Positions 34,473 through 43,346 of a stretch of DNA of 62,342 nucleotides are shown here, in pieces. The notes below the pieces were generated by a model. That model saw only the letters and a list, made by a program, of their open reading frames with translations, did no database searches and had not been told where the DNA came from. This DNA is from Microbacterium sp. GTDB lineage: Bacteria > Actinomycetota > Actinomycetes > Actinomycetales > Microbacteriaceae. The position numbers and the translations under genes were made by a program. Position 1 is the first letter of the stretch, and the number at the start of each line of letters is the position of its first letter. The stretch covers positions 1 through 62,342 of the forward strand of contig JAEKKN010000056.1 in NCBI GenBank assembly GCA_019510305.1, given 5' to 3'.

Positions 34473-36413
34473 ATGATGAAGACCACACATCGGGCCATCG
34501 CGGTGCTCGCCGCCGCGACCCTCGCGCTGACCTGCGTGCCGGCTGCCGCGAGCGCCGCCGAGATCGCCCCGCAATCCGCCGCGCCCGCGCTTCCGTCCGG
34601 GCAGGCGGGTCCGCTGATCGCCGCGGAAGTCGGACCGCTCGCCGACGCGCTCATCTCGCAGGGGCGTCCGGTGACGGCATCCTCGCTGGAGACGTCCGCG
34701 TTTCCGGCATCCGCCGCGGTGGACGGATCCTCGACCACGCGCTGGGCCAGCCAGGAGGGCGTCGACCCCCAGTGGATCACCGTCGATCTCGGCGAGGGGG
34801 CGACGGTCTCACGCGTGCTGCTGAACTGGGAAGCGGCGTACGCGTCGAAGTACAAGGTGCAGATCTCCGCTGACGGCACGACCTGGACCACGCTCAAGGA
34901 CGAGACCGCGGGCAACGGCGGCACCGACGACATCACGGGTCTGAGCGGAACCGGCCGCTATCTGCGGGTCTACGGCACCGCGCGCGGCACCGCTTACGGC
35001 TACTCACTGTGGGAGGTCCAGATCTACGGCGCGGCGGGGACCACTGGAGGAGGCGGCAGCACCGGCCAGACCACCACAGTCACCTCGATCTCGGCGCTGC
35101 AGAGCGCGATCAACAACTCCGACCCCGGTGACACGATCGTGCTGAAGAACGGCAGCTACAGCGTCTCCTCGGCGGTGAGCCTCGGCTCCAGCGCTTCGGG
35201 GACCTCGTCCGAACCGGTGACCATCAAGGCCGAGACCGTCGGCGGCGTGACGCTGACCGGATCATCGAGCTTCTCCTTCTCCGGCGTGCACGACGTCAGC
35301 ATCCAGGGGTTCAAATTCACCCAGTCGACCACGATCGACGTGGGCTCGAGCAGCAAGGCGGTGGACTTCATCCGCAACGAGTTCGTCTTCGCCCAGTCGG
35401 CCGAGCACAACCTGATCGTCCGCTCGGACGATTCGGAGGTCGCGTACAACTGGTTCCACGGCAAGAGCACGATCGGCGTCTACCTCGGCATCGAGGGGCC
35501 GGGCACCGACACCGTCGCGAAGAACTCCCACATCCACCACAACTACTTCTCCGACCAGACCTTCACGGGTGGCAACGGCGGCGAGTCGATCCGGCTCGGC
35601 ACCAGCCCGAAGGCGCTCTCCAGCGGAGGTGCGATCGTGGAGTACAACCTGTTCGAGGACGCCGACGGCGACCCCGAGGCGATCTCGGTCAAATCCAGCG
35701 GTCACACCATCCGGTACAACACGATCCGCAACAGCAAGGGCGGCATCGTGCTGCGTCACGGCAACAACAACAAGGTGCTGTCGAACTACATCCTGAACGG
35801 CGACAACGGCATCCGCATCTACGGCAACGACCACGTCATCATGAACAACTACGTGAGCGGCATCAGCAACGTCGACGGTGCGATCGTCGTCGGCTCAGGC
35901 ACGGTGCGCGACCACTTCGTGGGGGAGAGCGCCGAATCGCGCAAGCAGTACGACGCTCCTGACCGCATCCGCATCGGTCTGAACACCGTGGTGAACAACG
36001 TCAACGGCCTGGCCGGCGAGACGCACCGCACGGTCGAGCCACGGAACGTGACGATCGTCGACAACATCTTCCAGGGCAGCACCAACAAGCTCGCCGATGT
36101 CCCGCTCATGCAGGACTTCTACTGGCGCGGCAACATCCTGTGGGGTTCGGCCGCCAACGGCAACATCCCCACCGTGGGCTACACGCGGGTGAATCCGCAG
36201 CTCGCGCAGGACGCGGCGGGCGTGTGGAAGATCGGCTCGTCGAGCCCCGCCGTGAATGCGGCTTTCATGACCGACCACGGCACCTGGGTGACGGATGACA
36301 TCGAGGGCCGCCAGCGGGCAGGCGTCTACGACGTCGGTGCGCACGAGGTGACAAGCAACGCGGCCACCCGTGCCCCGCTGACGACGGCGAAGGTCGGTCC
36401 GACCGCGCCCTGA
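34473..36413 (+). CDS. Secreted PL6-type polysaccharide lyase with N-terminal CBM32
   Basis: A 646-residue exported enzyme. The signal peptide (TTHRAIAVLAAATLALT to ASAAE) is followed by a CBM32 module (about 60-188), a GGGGS-like linker and a PL6 beta-helix. PL6 members (alginate lyases, chondroitinase B) beta-eliminate uronic-acid polymers with a Lys as base and an Arg as acid; here these would be Lys407 in AISVKSSGHTIRYNTI and Arg428 in GIVLRHGNNNKVLSN, 21 residues apart as in chondroitinase B. Calcium-site-like NGGESIRLG and GDPEAIS are present. Start at 34473 (or 34476) is preferred; GGAAA lies nearby, whereas 34455 lacks a ribosome site. A strong terminator follows. Confidence 0.88.
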   Translation: MMKTTHRAIAVLAAATLALTCVPAAASAAEIAPQSAAPALPSGQAGPLIAAEVGPLADALISQGRPVTASSLETSAFPASAAVDGSSTTRWASQEGVDPQWITVDLGEGATVSRVLLNWEAAYASKYKVQISADGTTWTTLKDETAGNGGTDDITGLSGTGRYLRVYGTARGTAYGYSLWEVQIYGAAGTTGGGGSTGQTTTVTSISALQSAINNSDPGDTIVLKNGSYSVSSAVSLGSSASGTSSEPVTIKAETVGGVTLTGSSSFSFSGVHDVSIQGFKFTQSTTIDVGSSSKAVDFIRNEFVFAQSAEHNLIVRSDDSEVAYNWFHGKSTIGVYLGIEGPGTDTVAKNSHIHHNYFSDQTFTGGNGGESIRLGTSPKALSSGGAIVEYNLFEDADGDPEAISVKSSGHTIRYNTIRNSKGGIVLRHGNNNKVLSNYILNGDNGIRIYGNDHVIMNNYVSGISNVDGAIVVGSGTVRDHFVGESAESRKQYDAPDRIRIGLNTVVNNVNGLAGETHRTVEPRNVTIVDNIFQGSTNKLADVPLMQDFYWRGNILWGSAANGNIPTVGYTRVNPQLAQDAAGVWKIGSSSPAVNAAFMTDHGTWVTDDIEGRQRAGVYDVGAHEVTSNAATRAPLTTAKVGPTAP

Positions 36414-36426
36414 CCTGAGGGTGGAG

Positions 36427-36453
36427 GCGCCGGGCGAGGCTCTCGCCCGGCGC
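36427..36453 (+). terminator. Terminator after the secreted PL6 lyase gene
   Basis: A 12-bp perfect stem (GCGCCGGGCGAG/CTCGCCCGGCGC) with a three-base loop GCT, followed by TTCT. It lies 13 bp after the lyase stop. Confidence 0.8.
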
Positions 36454-36481
36454 TTCTGTGCGCTCGCTCCGGTGCGGCACC

Positions 36482-36535
36482 GGGGTGCGCGTTGTGGTCG
36501 CCATTTCATTCGGGGACGGCATCTTCGCGCACGCT
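36482..36535 (+). repeat. Intergenic dispersed repeat (copy 1)
   Basis: GGGGTGCGCGTTGTGGTCGC starts a segment of about 54 bp similar to 58587-58640; the first 20 bases differ at one position and the tail holds GCGCAC then CTCGG in both. It lies between the lyase terminator and the end of uxaC. Confidence 0.5.
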
Positions 36536-36589
36536 CGGCCACGCCCACCCGTGCGCACACCCGCCACGCACGGCCGCGGGCCACGCGGC

Positions 36590-38002
36590 TCAGCGCGGGA
36601 TGCGGAAGGTGTCGTAGGGGATCCGGCTCACGAGTTCGACGGCGATCTCCGCGGCATCCGCCTCGGTGAGGCGATGCGTGGCGACGAGCGACGCGAGATA
36701 CGAGGCATCCGCTCTCCGGGCCATGTCGTGCCGCGCGGGGATCGAGCAGAACGCCCTGGTGTCGTCGATGAAGCCCGAGGTCTTCGCGAAACCGGCGCTG
36801 TCGGTGATCGCGCGGCGATAGCGCTCCATGGCGTCGGGGGTGTCGAGGAACCACCACGGGGCCCCGACGTACACGCTCGGGTAGAAGCCGGCGAGAGGTG
36901 CGAGCTCGCGAGAGAACGCGGTCTCGTCGACCGTGAACAGCACGAGCCGCAGAGCCGTGCCCGTGCCGAAGTCGTTGAGAGCTTGCCGCAGCGGCTCGGT
37001 GAACCCCGTCGGCAGAGGCATATCGTGGCCGGTGTCCGCTCCGTGCCTGGCGAGGGTCGGCGCGTGGTGGTTGCGGTGCACGCCCGGATGCAGCTGCATC
37101 ACCATGCCGTCATCCGCCGCCATCTCGATCAGGCGGTACAGGATGTCGCGTCGATACGCCACGCCCTCAGCCGCCGTGGCGCGCCCGCGGAAGGCGGCGC
37201 GATGGATGCGAGCGGCCTCCGCCGGGTCGAGAGGGACCGCCCAGGCATCGGGAACACCCGTATCGCTCGACGTGCCGCCCACGGAGCGGAAGAACGCGCG
37301 GCGTGCGCGGAGCGCGGCGAGCAGGCCCTCATAGGTGTCACAGGGGATTCCGGATGCCGCGGCCAGTCGGTCGACGGCGGCGAGCCAGCCGGGGGCCGAC
37401 GGATCCATGACACGGTCGGCGCGGAAGGTCGGCAGCACGCGACCCGCGAAGCTCGGATCGGCCGCGAGCGCGCGGTGGGCGGCGAGGTCATCGGCCGGAT
37501 CGTCCGTCGTCGCGAGCACGTCGACGCCGAAGCGCTCGAACAGGGCGCGAGGGCGGAACGCCTCGTCCCTCAGCTTGTCGTCGACCTCGTCGTACACGGC
37601 GTCGGCGGTCTCGGCGGAGAGACGGGTCGTCACGCCGAACACCTCGCCGAGCTGGTACTCCAGCCAGTACTGCACCGGTGTCGCGCGGAACAGATGCCAG
37701 TGCGCGGCGAGCACGCGCCAGGCCTCGCGGGGGTCGACAGCCGGCTCTCCCGCCGGCGCCTGCACCGTGCTGAGGGGGATGCCCGCGCCGTGCAGAACCC
37801 GCGTCACATAGTGGTCGCCCGTGATGAGCAGCTCGGTGGGCGAGGCGAAGGGCTCGTTGTCGGCGAGCAGGGATGCCGGCACGTGGCCGTGCGGCGAGCA
37901 GATCGGCGCGTCGGCGACCGCGGCGTAGAGCTCGCGGGCGATGTCGCGGGTGGCGGGATCGCTGGGGAACAGCCGATCCGGATGCATCTTCGTGGTCGGC
38001 AT
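36590..38002 (-). CDS. uxaC: Glucuronate (uronate) isomerase
   Basis: Converts D-glucuronate/D-galacturonate to D-fructuronate/D-tagaturonate; 470 residues, the family length. Recognised from HPDRLFPSDPATRDIARELY, the metal-site segment APICSPHGHVPASLLADNEP (about 32-51), the central DDGMVMQLHPGVHRNHHAPT, and GFYPSVYVGAPWWFLDTPDA. The ATG at 38002 has AAGGA seven bases upstream; longer in-frame starts would run through the operator. It is divergent from the reductase gene, with a shared palindromic operator between, and runs toward the convergent PL6 lyase gene. Confidence 0.95.
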   Translation of the reverse strand: MPTTKMHPDRLFPSDPATRDIARELYAAVADAPICSPHGHVPASLLADNEPFASPTELLITGDHYVTRVLHGAGIPLSTVQAPAGEPAVDPREAWRVLAAHWHLFRATPVQYWLEYQLGEVFGVTTRLSAETADAVYDEVDDKLRDEAFRPRALFERFGVDVLATTDDPADDLAAHRALAADPSFAGRVLPTFRADRVMDPSAPGWLAAVDRLAAASGIPCDTYEGLLAALRARRAFFRSVGGTSSDTGVPDAWAVPLDPAEAARIHRAAFRGRATAAEGVAYRRDILYRLIEMAADDGMVMQLHPGVHRNHHAPTLARHGADTGHDMPLPTGFTEPLRQALNDFGTGTALRLVLFTVDETAFSRELAPLAGFYPSVYVGAPWWFLDTPDAMERYRRAITDSAGFAKTSGFIDDTRAFCSIPARHDMARRADASYLASLVATHRLTEADAAEIAVELVSRIPYDTFRIPR

Positions 38003-38070
38003 GATGTCCTTCTGCGGTCGTGCGGGGATGCGTGGTCCCTGAGTCGACCGTATCGTCATTCCCTCCGATA

Positions 38071-38086
38071 TGGCAACCGTTTGCCA
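38071..38086. promoter_or_regulatory. LacI-type operator between uxaC and the reductase gene
   Basis: TGGCAACCGTTTGCCA, one mismatch from the palindrome at 32782. A -10-like TAGAAT (38087-38092, plus strand) follows at once, so the site fills the promoter spacer of the reductase gene and sits about 70 bp before uxaC. Confidence 0.75.
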
Positions 38087-38136
38087 TAGAATGTCGTGTG
38101 CCGACGACGCCGTCGGCGCTGAGATGAGGAGACCGC

Positions 38137-39354
38137 ATGCCACCGACCATCGCGCACCTGGGCGTCGGCGCCTTCCACCGGGCTCATCAGGCCTGGTACA
38201 CCGACCGTGCCGGCGCAGTGGGGGAACCGTGGCGGATCGCCGCCTTCACCGGGCGATCGGCCACGCAGGCCCGTCTGCTCGAGGCTCGCGGCGGGACGTA
38301 CACACTCATCACCCGAGCGGCCGACGGCGACGAGATCAGCGAGGTGCGCAGCATCCGCTCCGTCCACGACGGAGCCGACGCCCACGCCTGGCAGACGACC
38401 ATGGCCGACCCCGACACCCACATCCTCACGCTCACGATCACCGAGGCCGGCTACCGCGACGGCACTGCTGCGACGCGCATCGCGCGGGGCCTGCAGGCGA
38501 GGAGGACTGCGGGCGGGGGAGCGCTCACCGTCGTCAGCTGCGACAACCTGTCCGACAACGGCGGCAACACCCGCGTCGTGGTGTTCGACGCCGCGATGGC
38601 GATCGATCACCGCCTGGCCGACTGGATCGACGACAACGTCGTCTTCCTCTCGTCGATGGTCGACCGGATCACCCCACGGACCACGGATGCCGACATCGAC
38701 GAGGTCGAGCGCATCACCGGCATCCGCGATCACGGGACCGTCGTGACGGAGCCCTTCTCCGAGTGGGTGATCGAGGAGGGCTTCGTCGGTCCCCGACCGG
38801 CCTGGGATCAGGTCGGGGTGCGCACGACCCGCGATCTCGCGCCCTTCGAGCAGCGCAAGCTCCGCATCCTCAACGGCGCGCACTCGCTGCTGGCATACCA
38901 GGGTCTGCTCCGCGGCTTCGACGACGTGGCGGGCGCTTTCGCCGATCCCGAACTGCGCGAACTCGTCGAGGACTACTGGCAGAGCGCCGCCGCGAGCTGT
39001 GAGCTGCCGCGCGGGGAGATCGACGAGGCGATCGCCGCCACCCGCGCGCGGTTCGCGAACCCGCGCATCCGCCACCGGCTCGCGCAGATCGCGCTGGACG
39101 GTGCTCACAAACTGCCGGTGCGCATCGTCCCAGTGCTCGCGAACGCGCTCGCCTCTGGTGACCGAGGGCACGCCGCGGCGTCCGTGATCGCCGCCTGGGC
39201 GGTGCACGACGGGCGCTCGTCAGCAGAGATCGCCCAGGTGCTCGGAGAAGCGGATGCCGCCGCGCGTGCAATGCGAACCGCGGTCGACCGCGGAATCCGT
39301 AGGCTGGAGGACAGCACGGTCCGCGCGGTGCGCGGCGATGCAGTGAGGAGCTAG
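38137..39354 (+). CDS. Mannitol-dehydrogenase-family uronate reductase (fructuronate/tagaturonate reductase type)
   Basis: A 405-residue NAD-dependent enzyme reducing fructuronate to mannonate or tagaturonate to altronate (UxuB/UxaB group of the long-chain mannitol dehydrogenases). Diagnostic segments: IAHLGVGAFHRAHQAWYTDR (5-24), TVVSCDNLSDNGGNTRVVVF (about 131-150), MVDRITPRTTD, VVTEPFSEWVIEEGF and KLRILNGAHSLLAYQG with the catalytic Lys/Asn/His region. It acts directly after UxaC. The LacI-family gene starts 3 bp downstream. Confidence 0.92.
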   Translation: MPPTIAHLGVGAFHRAHQAWYTDRAGAVGEPWRIAAFTGRSATQARLLEARGGTYTLITRAADGDEISEVRSIRSVHDGADAHAWQTTMADPDTHILTLTITEAGYRDGTAATRIARGLQARRTAGGGALTVVSCDNLSDNGGNTRVVVFDAAMAIDHRLADWIDDNVVFLSSMVDRITPRTTDADIDEVERITGIRDHGTVVTEPFSEWVIEEGFVGPRPAWDQVGVRTTRDLAPFEQRKLRILNGAHSLLAYQGLLRGFDDVAGAFADPELRELVEDYWQSAAASCELPRGEIDEAIAATRARFANPRIRHRLAQIALDGAHKLPVRIVPVLANALASGDRGHAAASVIAAWAVHDGRSSAEIAQVLGEADAAARAMRTAVDRGIRRLEDSTVRAVRGDAVRS

Positions 39355-39357
39355 ACC

Positions 39358-40395
39358 ATGGCAGACGACACCGCGGTCGATGCCCTCGGCGAGGGCGACG
39401 CGACTCCGACGGAGAGCGTGACCATCTACGACGTGGCGAAGCTCGCCGGCGTGAATCCATCGACAGTGTCGCGGGCGCTGAACCGGCCGGGACGGGTGAA
39501 CGCGGTCACCGAGCGCCGGATCCGCGCCGCAGCCGAGACGCTGAACTACCAGGTCAACCCGATGGCTCGAGCGCTGCCGACCGGACGCACCTCGATCGTC
39601 GGGCTCGTCGTCTCCGACATCACGAACCCCGTGTTCTTCGATGTCATCCGCGGGGCCGAGGCGGCTGCCACCAGCGCCGGATACACCCTCGTGCTCACCG
39701 AGTCGGAGGAGTCTGACGAGCGCGAGTACGAGAGGGCGCAGCGCATGCTGCGCATGGTCGACGGGCTGCTGCTGGCGACGCCGCGCATGTCTGACGAGCA
39801 GATCACGGCGCTGGCCAGGCAGAAGCCGGTCGCCGTCGTGAACCGTCTCGTCGACGACGTGCTCTCGGTCGTGCCCGACGTGCAGCACGGCATCGCCGAA
39901 GCGGTGCGGCACCTGCGATCGCACGGGCACTCCCGCATCGCGTACGTGCCCGGTCCCGCGCTGTCGTGGATGGCCCGTCGCCGCGGCGAGCTGCTCGCAC
40001 AGCGGTGCGAATGGGCGCACATCGAGCTCGTGACCCTCGAACCCGTCGCCCCGACCGTGGCCGGCGGGCGCAGCGCCGCCGTGGCCGTGCGCGACAGCGG
40101 CGCCACAGCGGTCTTCGCCTACAACGACCTCATCGCCATCGGCCTCATGCAGGAGCTCGTCGAGACCGGCATCCGCATCCCCGCCGACATCAGCGTGGTC
40201 GGCTTCGACGACATCTTCGGCGCGGATTTCACCTCGCCTGCCCTCACCACGGTCAAATCCCCGCTCCGAGAGGGTGGAGATCACGCGATGGCGGCCCTCC
40301 TCGCCCGGGTCACGGGCGACGAGGTTCCGGGCGACGGCTTCGATCTCGCGACCACTCTCGTGGTGCGCGGCTCGACAGGACCAGCCGCGCGCTGA
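39358..40395 (+). CDS. LacI-family regulator of the uronate locus
   Basis: A 345-residue repressor: helix-turn-helix TIYDVAKLAGVNPSTVSRAL (22-41), hinge NPMARALPTGRTSIVGLVVS, and a sugar-sensing domain ending SVVGFDDIFGADFTSPALTT. An acidic extension of about 20 residues precedes the DNA-binding domain. It is co-transcribed with the uronate reductase (3-bp gap) under the operator at 38071, and its position makes it the first candidate for binding the four TGGCAAACG-type palindromes of the locus; the LacI-family gene at 48350 is the alternative. Confidence 0.92.
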   Translation: MADDTAVDALGEGDATPTESVTIYDVAKLAGVNPSTVSRALNRPGRVNAVTERRIRAAAETLNYQVNPMARALPTGRTSIVGLVVSDITNPVFFDVIRGAEAAATSAGYTLVLTESEESDEREYERAQRMLRMVDGLLLATPRMSDEQITALARQKPVAVVNRLVDDVLSVVPDVQHGIAEAVRHLRSHGHSRIAYVPGPALSWMARRRGELLAQRCEWAHIELVTLEPVAPTVAGGRSAAVAVRDSGATAVFAYNDLIAIGLMQELVETGIRIPADISVVGFDDIFGADFTSPALTTVKSPLREGGDHAMAALLARVTGDEVPGDGFDLATTLVVRGSTGPAAR

Positions 40396-40422
40396 CCAGT
40401 ACCCGCTCTGCGCACCACCAAG

Positions 40423-40457
40423 AACGGCCGGTCGCGCTCGGAGTGAGCGCGACCGGC
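40423..40457. terminator. Bidirectional terminator between lacI-type and PL6 genes
   Basis: A perfect 15-bp stem (CGGCCGGTCGCGCTC / GAGCGCGACCGGCCG) with loop GGAGT. It lies between convergent genes and can serve both. Confidence 0.8.
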
Positions 40458-40474
40458 CGCCGGTGGGGACCGGA

Positions 40475-41956
40475 TCAGGGGGCGAAGGGCCCGACGTCTG
40501 CGGTTGTCAGCGGCTCGCGCATGGCGTGCGCCGGGGTGAGCTCGTGCGCTCCGACGTCGGCGGCGCCCTTGCGCTTGCGCCCGTCGATGTCGTCGCGCAC
40601 CCAGGCGGAGTGGTCCTGCGTCGCCGCGTCGACGGCGGGGCTGCCCGCACTGATGCGCAGTACGTCGGCCGCGTCGCGGGCGAGGAGCGGATTCACGCGC
40701 GTGAATCCCGTGACGGGCAGATCGCCGTCGGGTGCCGCGCCCCACAGGATGTTGCCCGCCCAGGTGAATCCCGTGCCCGTCGGCACCGTGGCAAGGGTTC
40801 CCGCGTCGCCCACCACGATGTTGTCGACGATCACGCAATCGGCGGGCGGGATCGGACGGTGCGTCTCACCCGAGATGCCGCCGGCGTTTCCCACGATCGT
40901 GTTGAGGGCGACGCGCACGCGGTCGACGGCGTCGTTCTTGTTGCGGGAGTTCGCGGGTTCGCCTTCGTAGTGGTCGCGCACGGTGCCTGCTCCCAGCACG
41001 ATCGCGGTGTCGGCGGTCTCGCCGATGTAGTTGTTCACGATGACGTGATCGTTGCCGTAGATGCGGATGCCGCGCTCGCCGCGGATGATGTGGTTCGATT
41101 CGACCCTGGTGCGGTTGCCGTGCCGGAGCACGATGCCGCCGCCGCTGTCGCGGATCGTGTTGTACCGGATCGTGTTGTCGCTGGACTTCACTGAGATCGC
41201 CTCGGGGTCGCCGTTCGTGCGCTCGAAGAGGTTGTACTCGATGGTCGCTCGCGCGCTGCTGAGCGCGCGCGGGCTCACGCCGAGGCGGATCGGCTCGCCG
41301 CCGTTGTCGCCGGCGAAGCTGTGGTCGGAGAAGTAGTTGTGATGGATGTGCACGTTCTCGGCCATCTCGGTCGCGTTCGCGCCCTCGACGCCGAGGAAGA
41401 TGCCGAGCGTCGACTTGTGGTGGAAGTGGTTGTACTCGATCACCGTGTTGTCGGCGCGCACCATCATGCAGTGCATGCCCTCGATGTCGGCGAGCGTGAA
41501 CTCGTTGCGGCTCAGGGTGATCGCGTTGCAGGTGGGTGCGATCTCGATGGTCGTCGACTGGGTGAACACGAAGCCGCTGATGACGATGTCGTGGGCGTTC
41601 TGGAACAGGAAGCTCTGCGCGCCCGTGAGGGTCACTCCGCCGATGGACGCGGCCATGATCGTCAGCGGTTTGTTCCACCGGCCACCGGCGCCGGTCAGGT
41701 CGATGGGCGCTCCCTCGGGGACCGCGTAGGCGCCGTCAGCGACGATGATCGTGCCGCCGTTTGTCGTCGATGCGATCGCCGCGCGAAGCTCGTCGACGCT
41801 CGAGACGTGCGAGTACGGGCCGCGGCCCGGAAGCATCGGGACGACACGAGCGGATGCCGCCGGGCGGCCGAGCACGGTCGCGCCGGCCTGCTGGGGCAGC
41901 GTGATCGCCGCGGCTGCGCCGGCGACGGCCGACAGGATGAAGGTTCTGCGTTTCAT
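40475..41956 (-). CDS. Second PL6-type polysaccharide lyase, Tat-type signal
   Basis: A 493-residue exported enzyme with no CBM. The N-terminus MKRRTFILSAVAGAAAAITL carries a twin Arg and hydrophobic stretch, suggesting Tat export. The beta-helix is close to the neighbour at 34473: HIHHNYFSDHSFAGDNGGEP, then Lys257 in EAISVKSSDNTIRYNTI and Arg278 in GIVLRHGNRTRVESN, again 21 residues apart, and GIRIYGNDHVIVNNYIG. GAGGAGGA precedes the ATG. It is the last gene of the minus-strand operon that starts with the sugar receptor at 47126. Likely a different position or length preference from the CBM-bearing enzyme (inference). Confidence 0.88.
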   Translation of the reverse strand: MKRRTFILSAVAGAAAAITLPQQAGATVLGRPAASARVVPMLPGRGPYSHVSSVDELRAAIASTTNGGTIIVADGAYAVPEGAPIDLTGAGGRWNKPLTIMAASIGGVTLTGAQSFLFQNAHDIVISGFVFTQSTTIEIAPTCNAITLSRNEFTLADIEGMHCMMVRADNTVIEYNHFHHKSTLGIFLGVEGANATEMAENVHIHHNYFSDHSFAGDNGGEPIRLGVSPRALSSARATIEYNLFERTNGDPEAISVKSSDNTIRYNTIRDSGGGIVLRHGNRTRVESNHIIRGERGIRIYGNDHVIVNNYIGETADTAIVLGAGTVRDHYEGEPANSRNKNDAVDRVRVALNTIVGNAGGISGETHRPIPPADCVIVDNIVVGDAGTLATVPTGTGFTWAGNILWGAAPDGDLPVTGFTRVNPLLARDAADVLRISAGSPAVDAATQDHSAWVRDDIDGRKRKGAADVGAHELTPAHAMREPLTTADVGPFAP

Positions 41957-42062
41957 AGGTTCCTCCTCGTTGAGGGATGGGTGCGGATGGCAGGGGTCGA
42001 TGACCGGGCCCCGCGGTGCACGATCCCTGAGGGATGGTGCGAGGGGAAGGGGCCAGGTCGGT

Positions 42063-43346
42063 TCAGGAAGCGTCGGTCAGGAAGAGCTCGATCACGGGCA
42101 CGGGGGAGTCGGGTCGCTGGATCGGCAGCTGGAGGGTGAGGGTCCCGTCGGGTAGCCCGCCCATCAGCGTGTTCTGCGCCACGCGGTCGGGATCGACGTG
42201 CAGCGGCACCAGTTCGGAGGCGTCCGCCATCAGCTGCGCGTACCGCACCTTGCCCGCCAGGCCCGGCAGATGCAGGTGCTTGAACGGCCAGGAGAACAGA
42301 TGCACGTAGAGCCGGTCGCCGCTGAGCGTGTAGCGCGTGTCGCTCGGCGCCTGCCACGGAGCGGGGCCCGCGCCGTGGATCGAACGCGCGTGATCGTCCA
42401 TCCAGGCCGCGATCTCGTCGAAGGTGCGCTGCGCGGTGGCGTCGATGCGCCCGCGGCCGTCGGGGCCGACGTTCAGCAGCAGGTTTCCGTCTTTCGAGAC
42501 GCCGTCGACGAGGAGCTTGATCAGCGACTCCGGGCTCTTCGAGTCGAGGTTGTCGCGGTCGTAGCCCCAGCTGCCGTCGAGGGTCTGGCAGGCCTCCCAG
42601 GCGACGCGCTCGCCGTCGCGCGTCATCGGCTCGAGCGGTTGGTACTGCTCGGGTGTGACGATGTCGCCGGGGATGCCGAGTCGATCGTTGACGATGATGT
42701 GCGGCTGCAGCGCCCTGACCATGCAGAGCAGGTTCTCGGCGTCCCAGTCGGCGGCGCCCTTGCCACCCCAGTAGTCGGGGCGGTGGGTGTAGGAGAAGTC
42801 GAAGAACAGGTAGTCGATCTGCCCGTACCCGGTGAGCAGCTCGCGCACCTGACCGTGCAGGTAGCGCTGGTAGTCGCGGATATCGCGGTTCGCGGCGGCG
42901 GCCTTGAACTCCTCGTCGTCACGCTGGGGGTGCGTGCCGTCGACGGGGAAACTCGGATGATGCCAGTCGATGAGCGAGTAGTACAGGCCCACCCGCAGGC
43001 CCTCTGCGCGGCAGGCGTCGACGAACTCGGCGACGGCGTCACGACCGAAGGGGGTGTTCACCGAGGTGTAGTCGGTGAGCTTCGAGTTCCACAGGCAGAA
43101 GCCGTCGTGGTGCTTCGCGGTCAGCACGACGTAGCCGGCTCCGGCGGCCTTCGCCGTGCGGGCCCATGCCCGCGGGTCGTAGCGGTCGGGATCGAAGTGC
43201 GCGAAGTACGGCTCGTACTCGGCATCCGTCATCCGCTCGTGGTTCTTCACCCACTCGTGCCGGGCGGCCAGCGAGTACAGGCCCCAGTGCACGAACATGC
43301 CGAGGCGGGCCTCGGTGAACCAGGTCAGGTCAGCGGATGCCGTCAT
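42063..43346 (-). CDS. GH29-family alpha-L-fucosidase
   Basis: Removes alpha-L-fucose from glycans; 427 residues. GH29 features: LTWFTEARLGMFVHWGLYSL (7-26), GAGYVVLTAKHHDGFCLWNS (69-88), LYYSLIDWHHPSFP, and DYLFFDFSYTHRPDYW with Asp183 as the probable nucleophile. GNLLLNVGPDGRGRID is also typical. No signal peptide, so it is cytoplasmic and acts on imported oligosaccharides. The ATG at 43346 has AAGGAGA upstream and overlaps the phosphatase stop by 4 bp. The long in-frame extension to 43463 lies in that gene and is rejected. Confidence 0.9.
   Translation of the reverse strand: MTASADLTWFTEARLGMFVHWGLYSLAARHEWVKNHERMTDAEYEPYFAHFDPDRYDPRAWARTAKAAGAGYVVLTAKHHDGFCLWNSKLTDYTSVNTPFGRDAVAEFVDACRAEGLRVGLYYSLIDWHHPSFPVDGTHPQRDDEEFKAAAANRDIRDYQRYLHGQVRELLTGYGQIDYLFFDFSYTHRPDYWGGKGAADWDAENLLCMVRALQPHIIVNDRLGIPGDIVTPEQYQPLEPMTRDGERVAWEACQTLDGSWGYDRDNLDSKSPESLIKLLVDGVSKDGNLLLNVGPDGRGRIDATAQRTFDEIAAWMDDHARSIHGAGPAPWQAPSDTRYTLSGDRLYVHLFSWPFKHLHLPGLAGKVRYAQLMADASELVPLHVDPDRVAQNTLMGGLPDGTLTLQLPIQRPDSPVPVIELFLTDAS

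Noticed and set aside
40475..41956. Naming the PL6 proteins alginate lyases outright
   Set aside because: PL6 also includes chondroitinase B, and the neighbouring catabolic genes do not fit alginate use.
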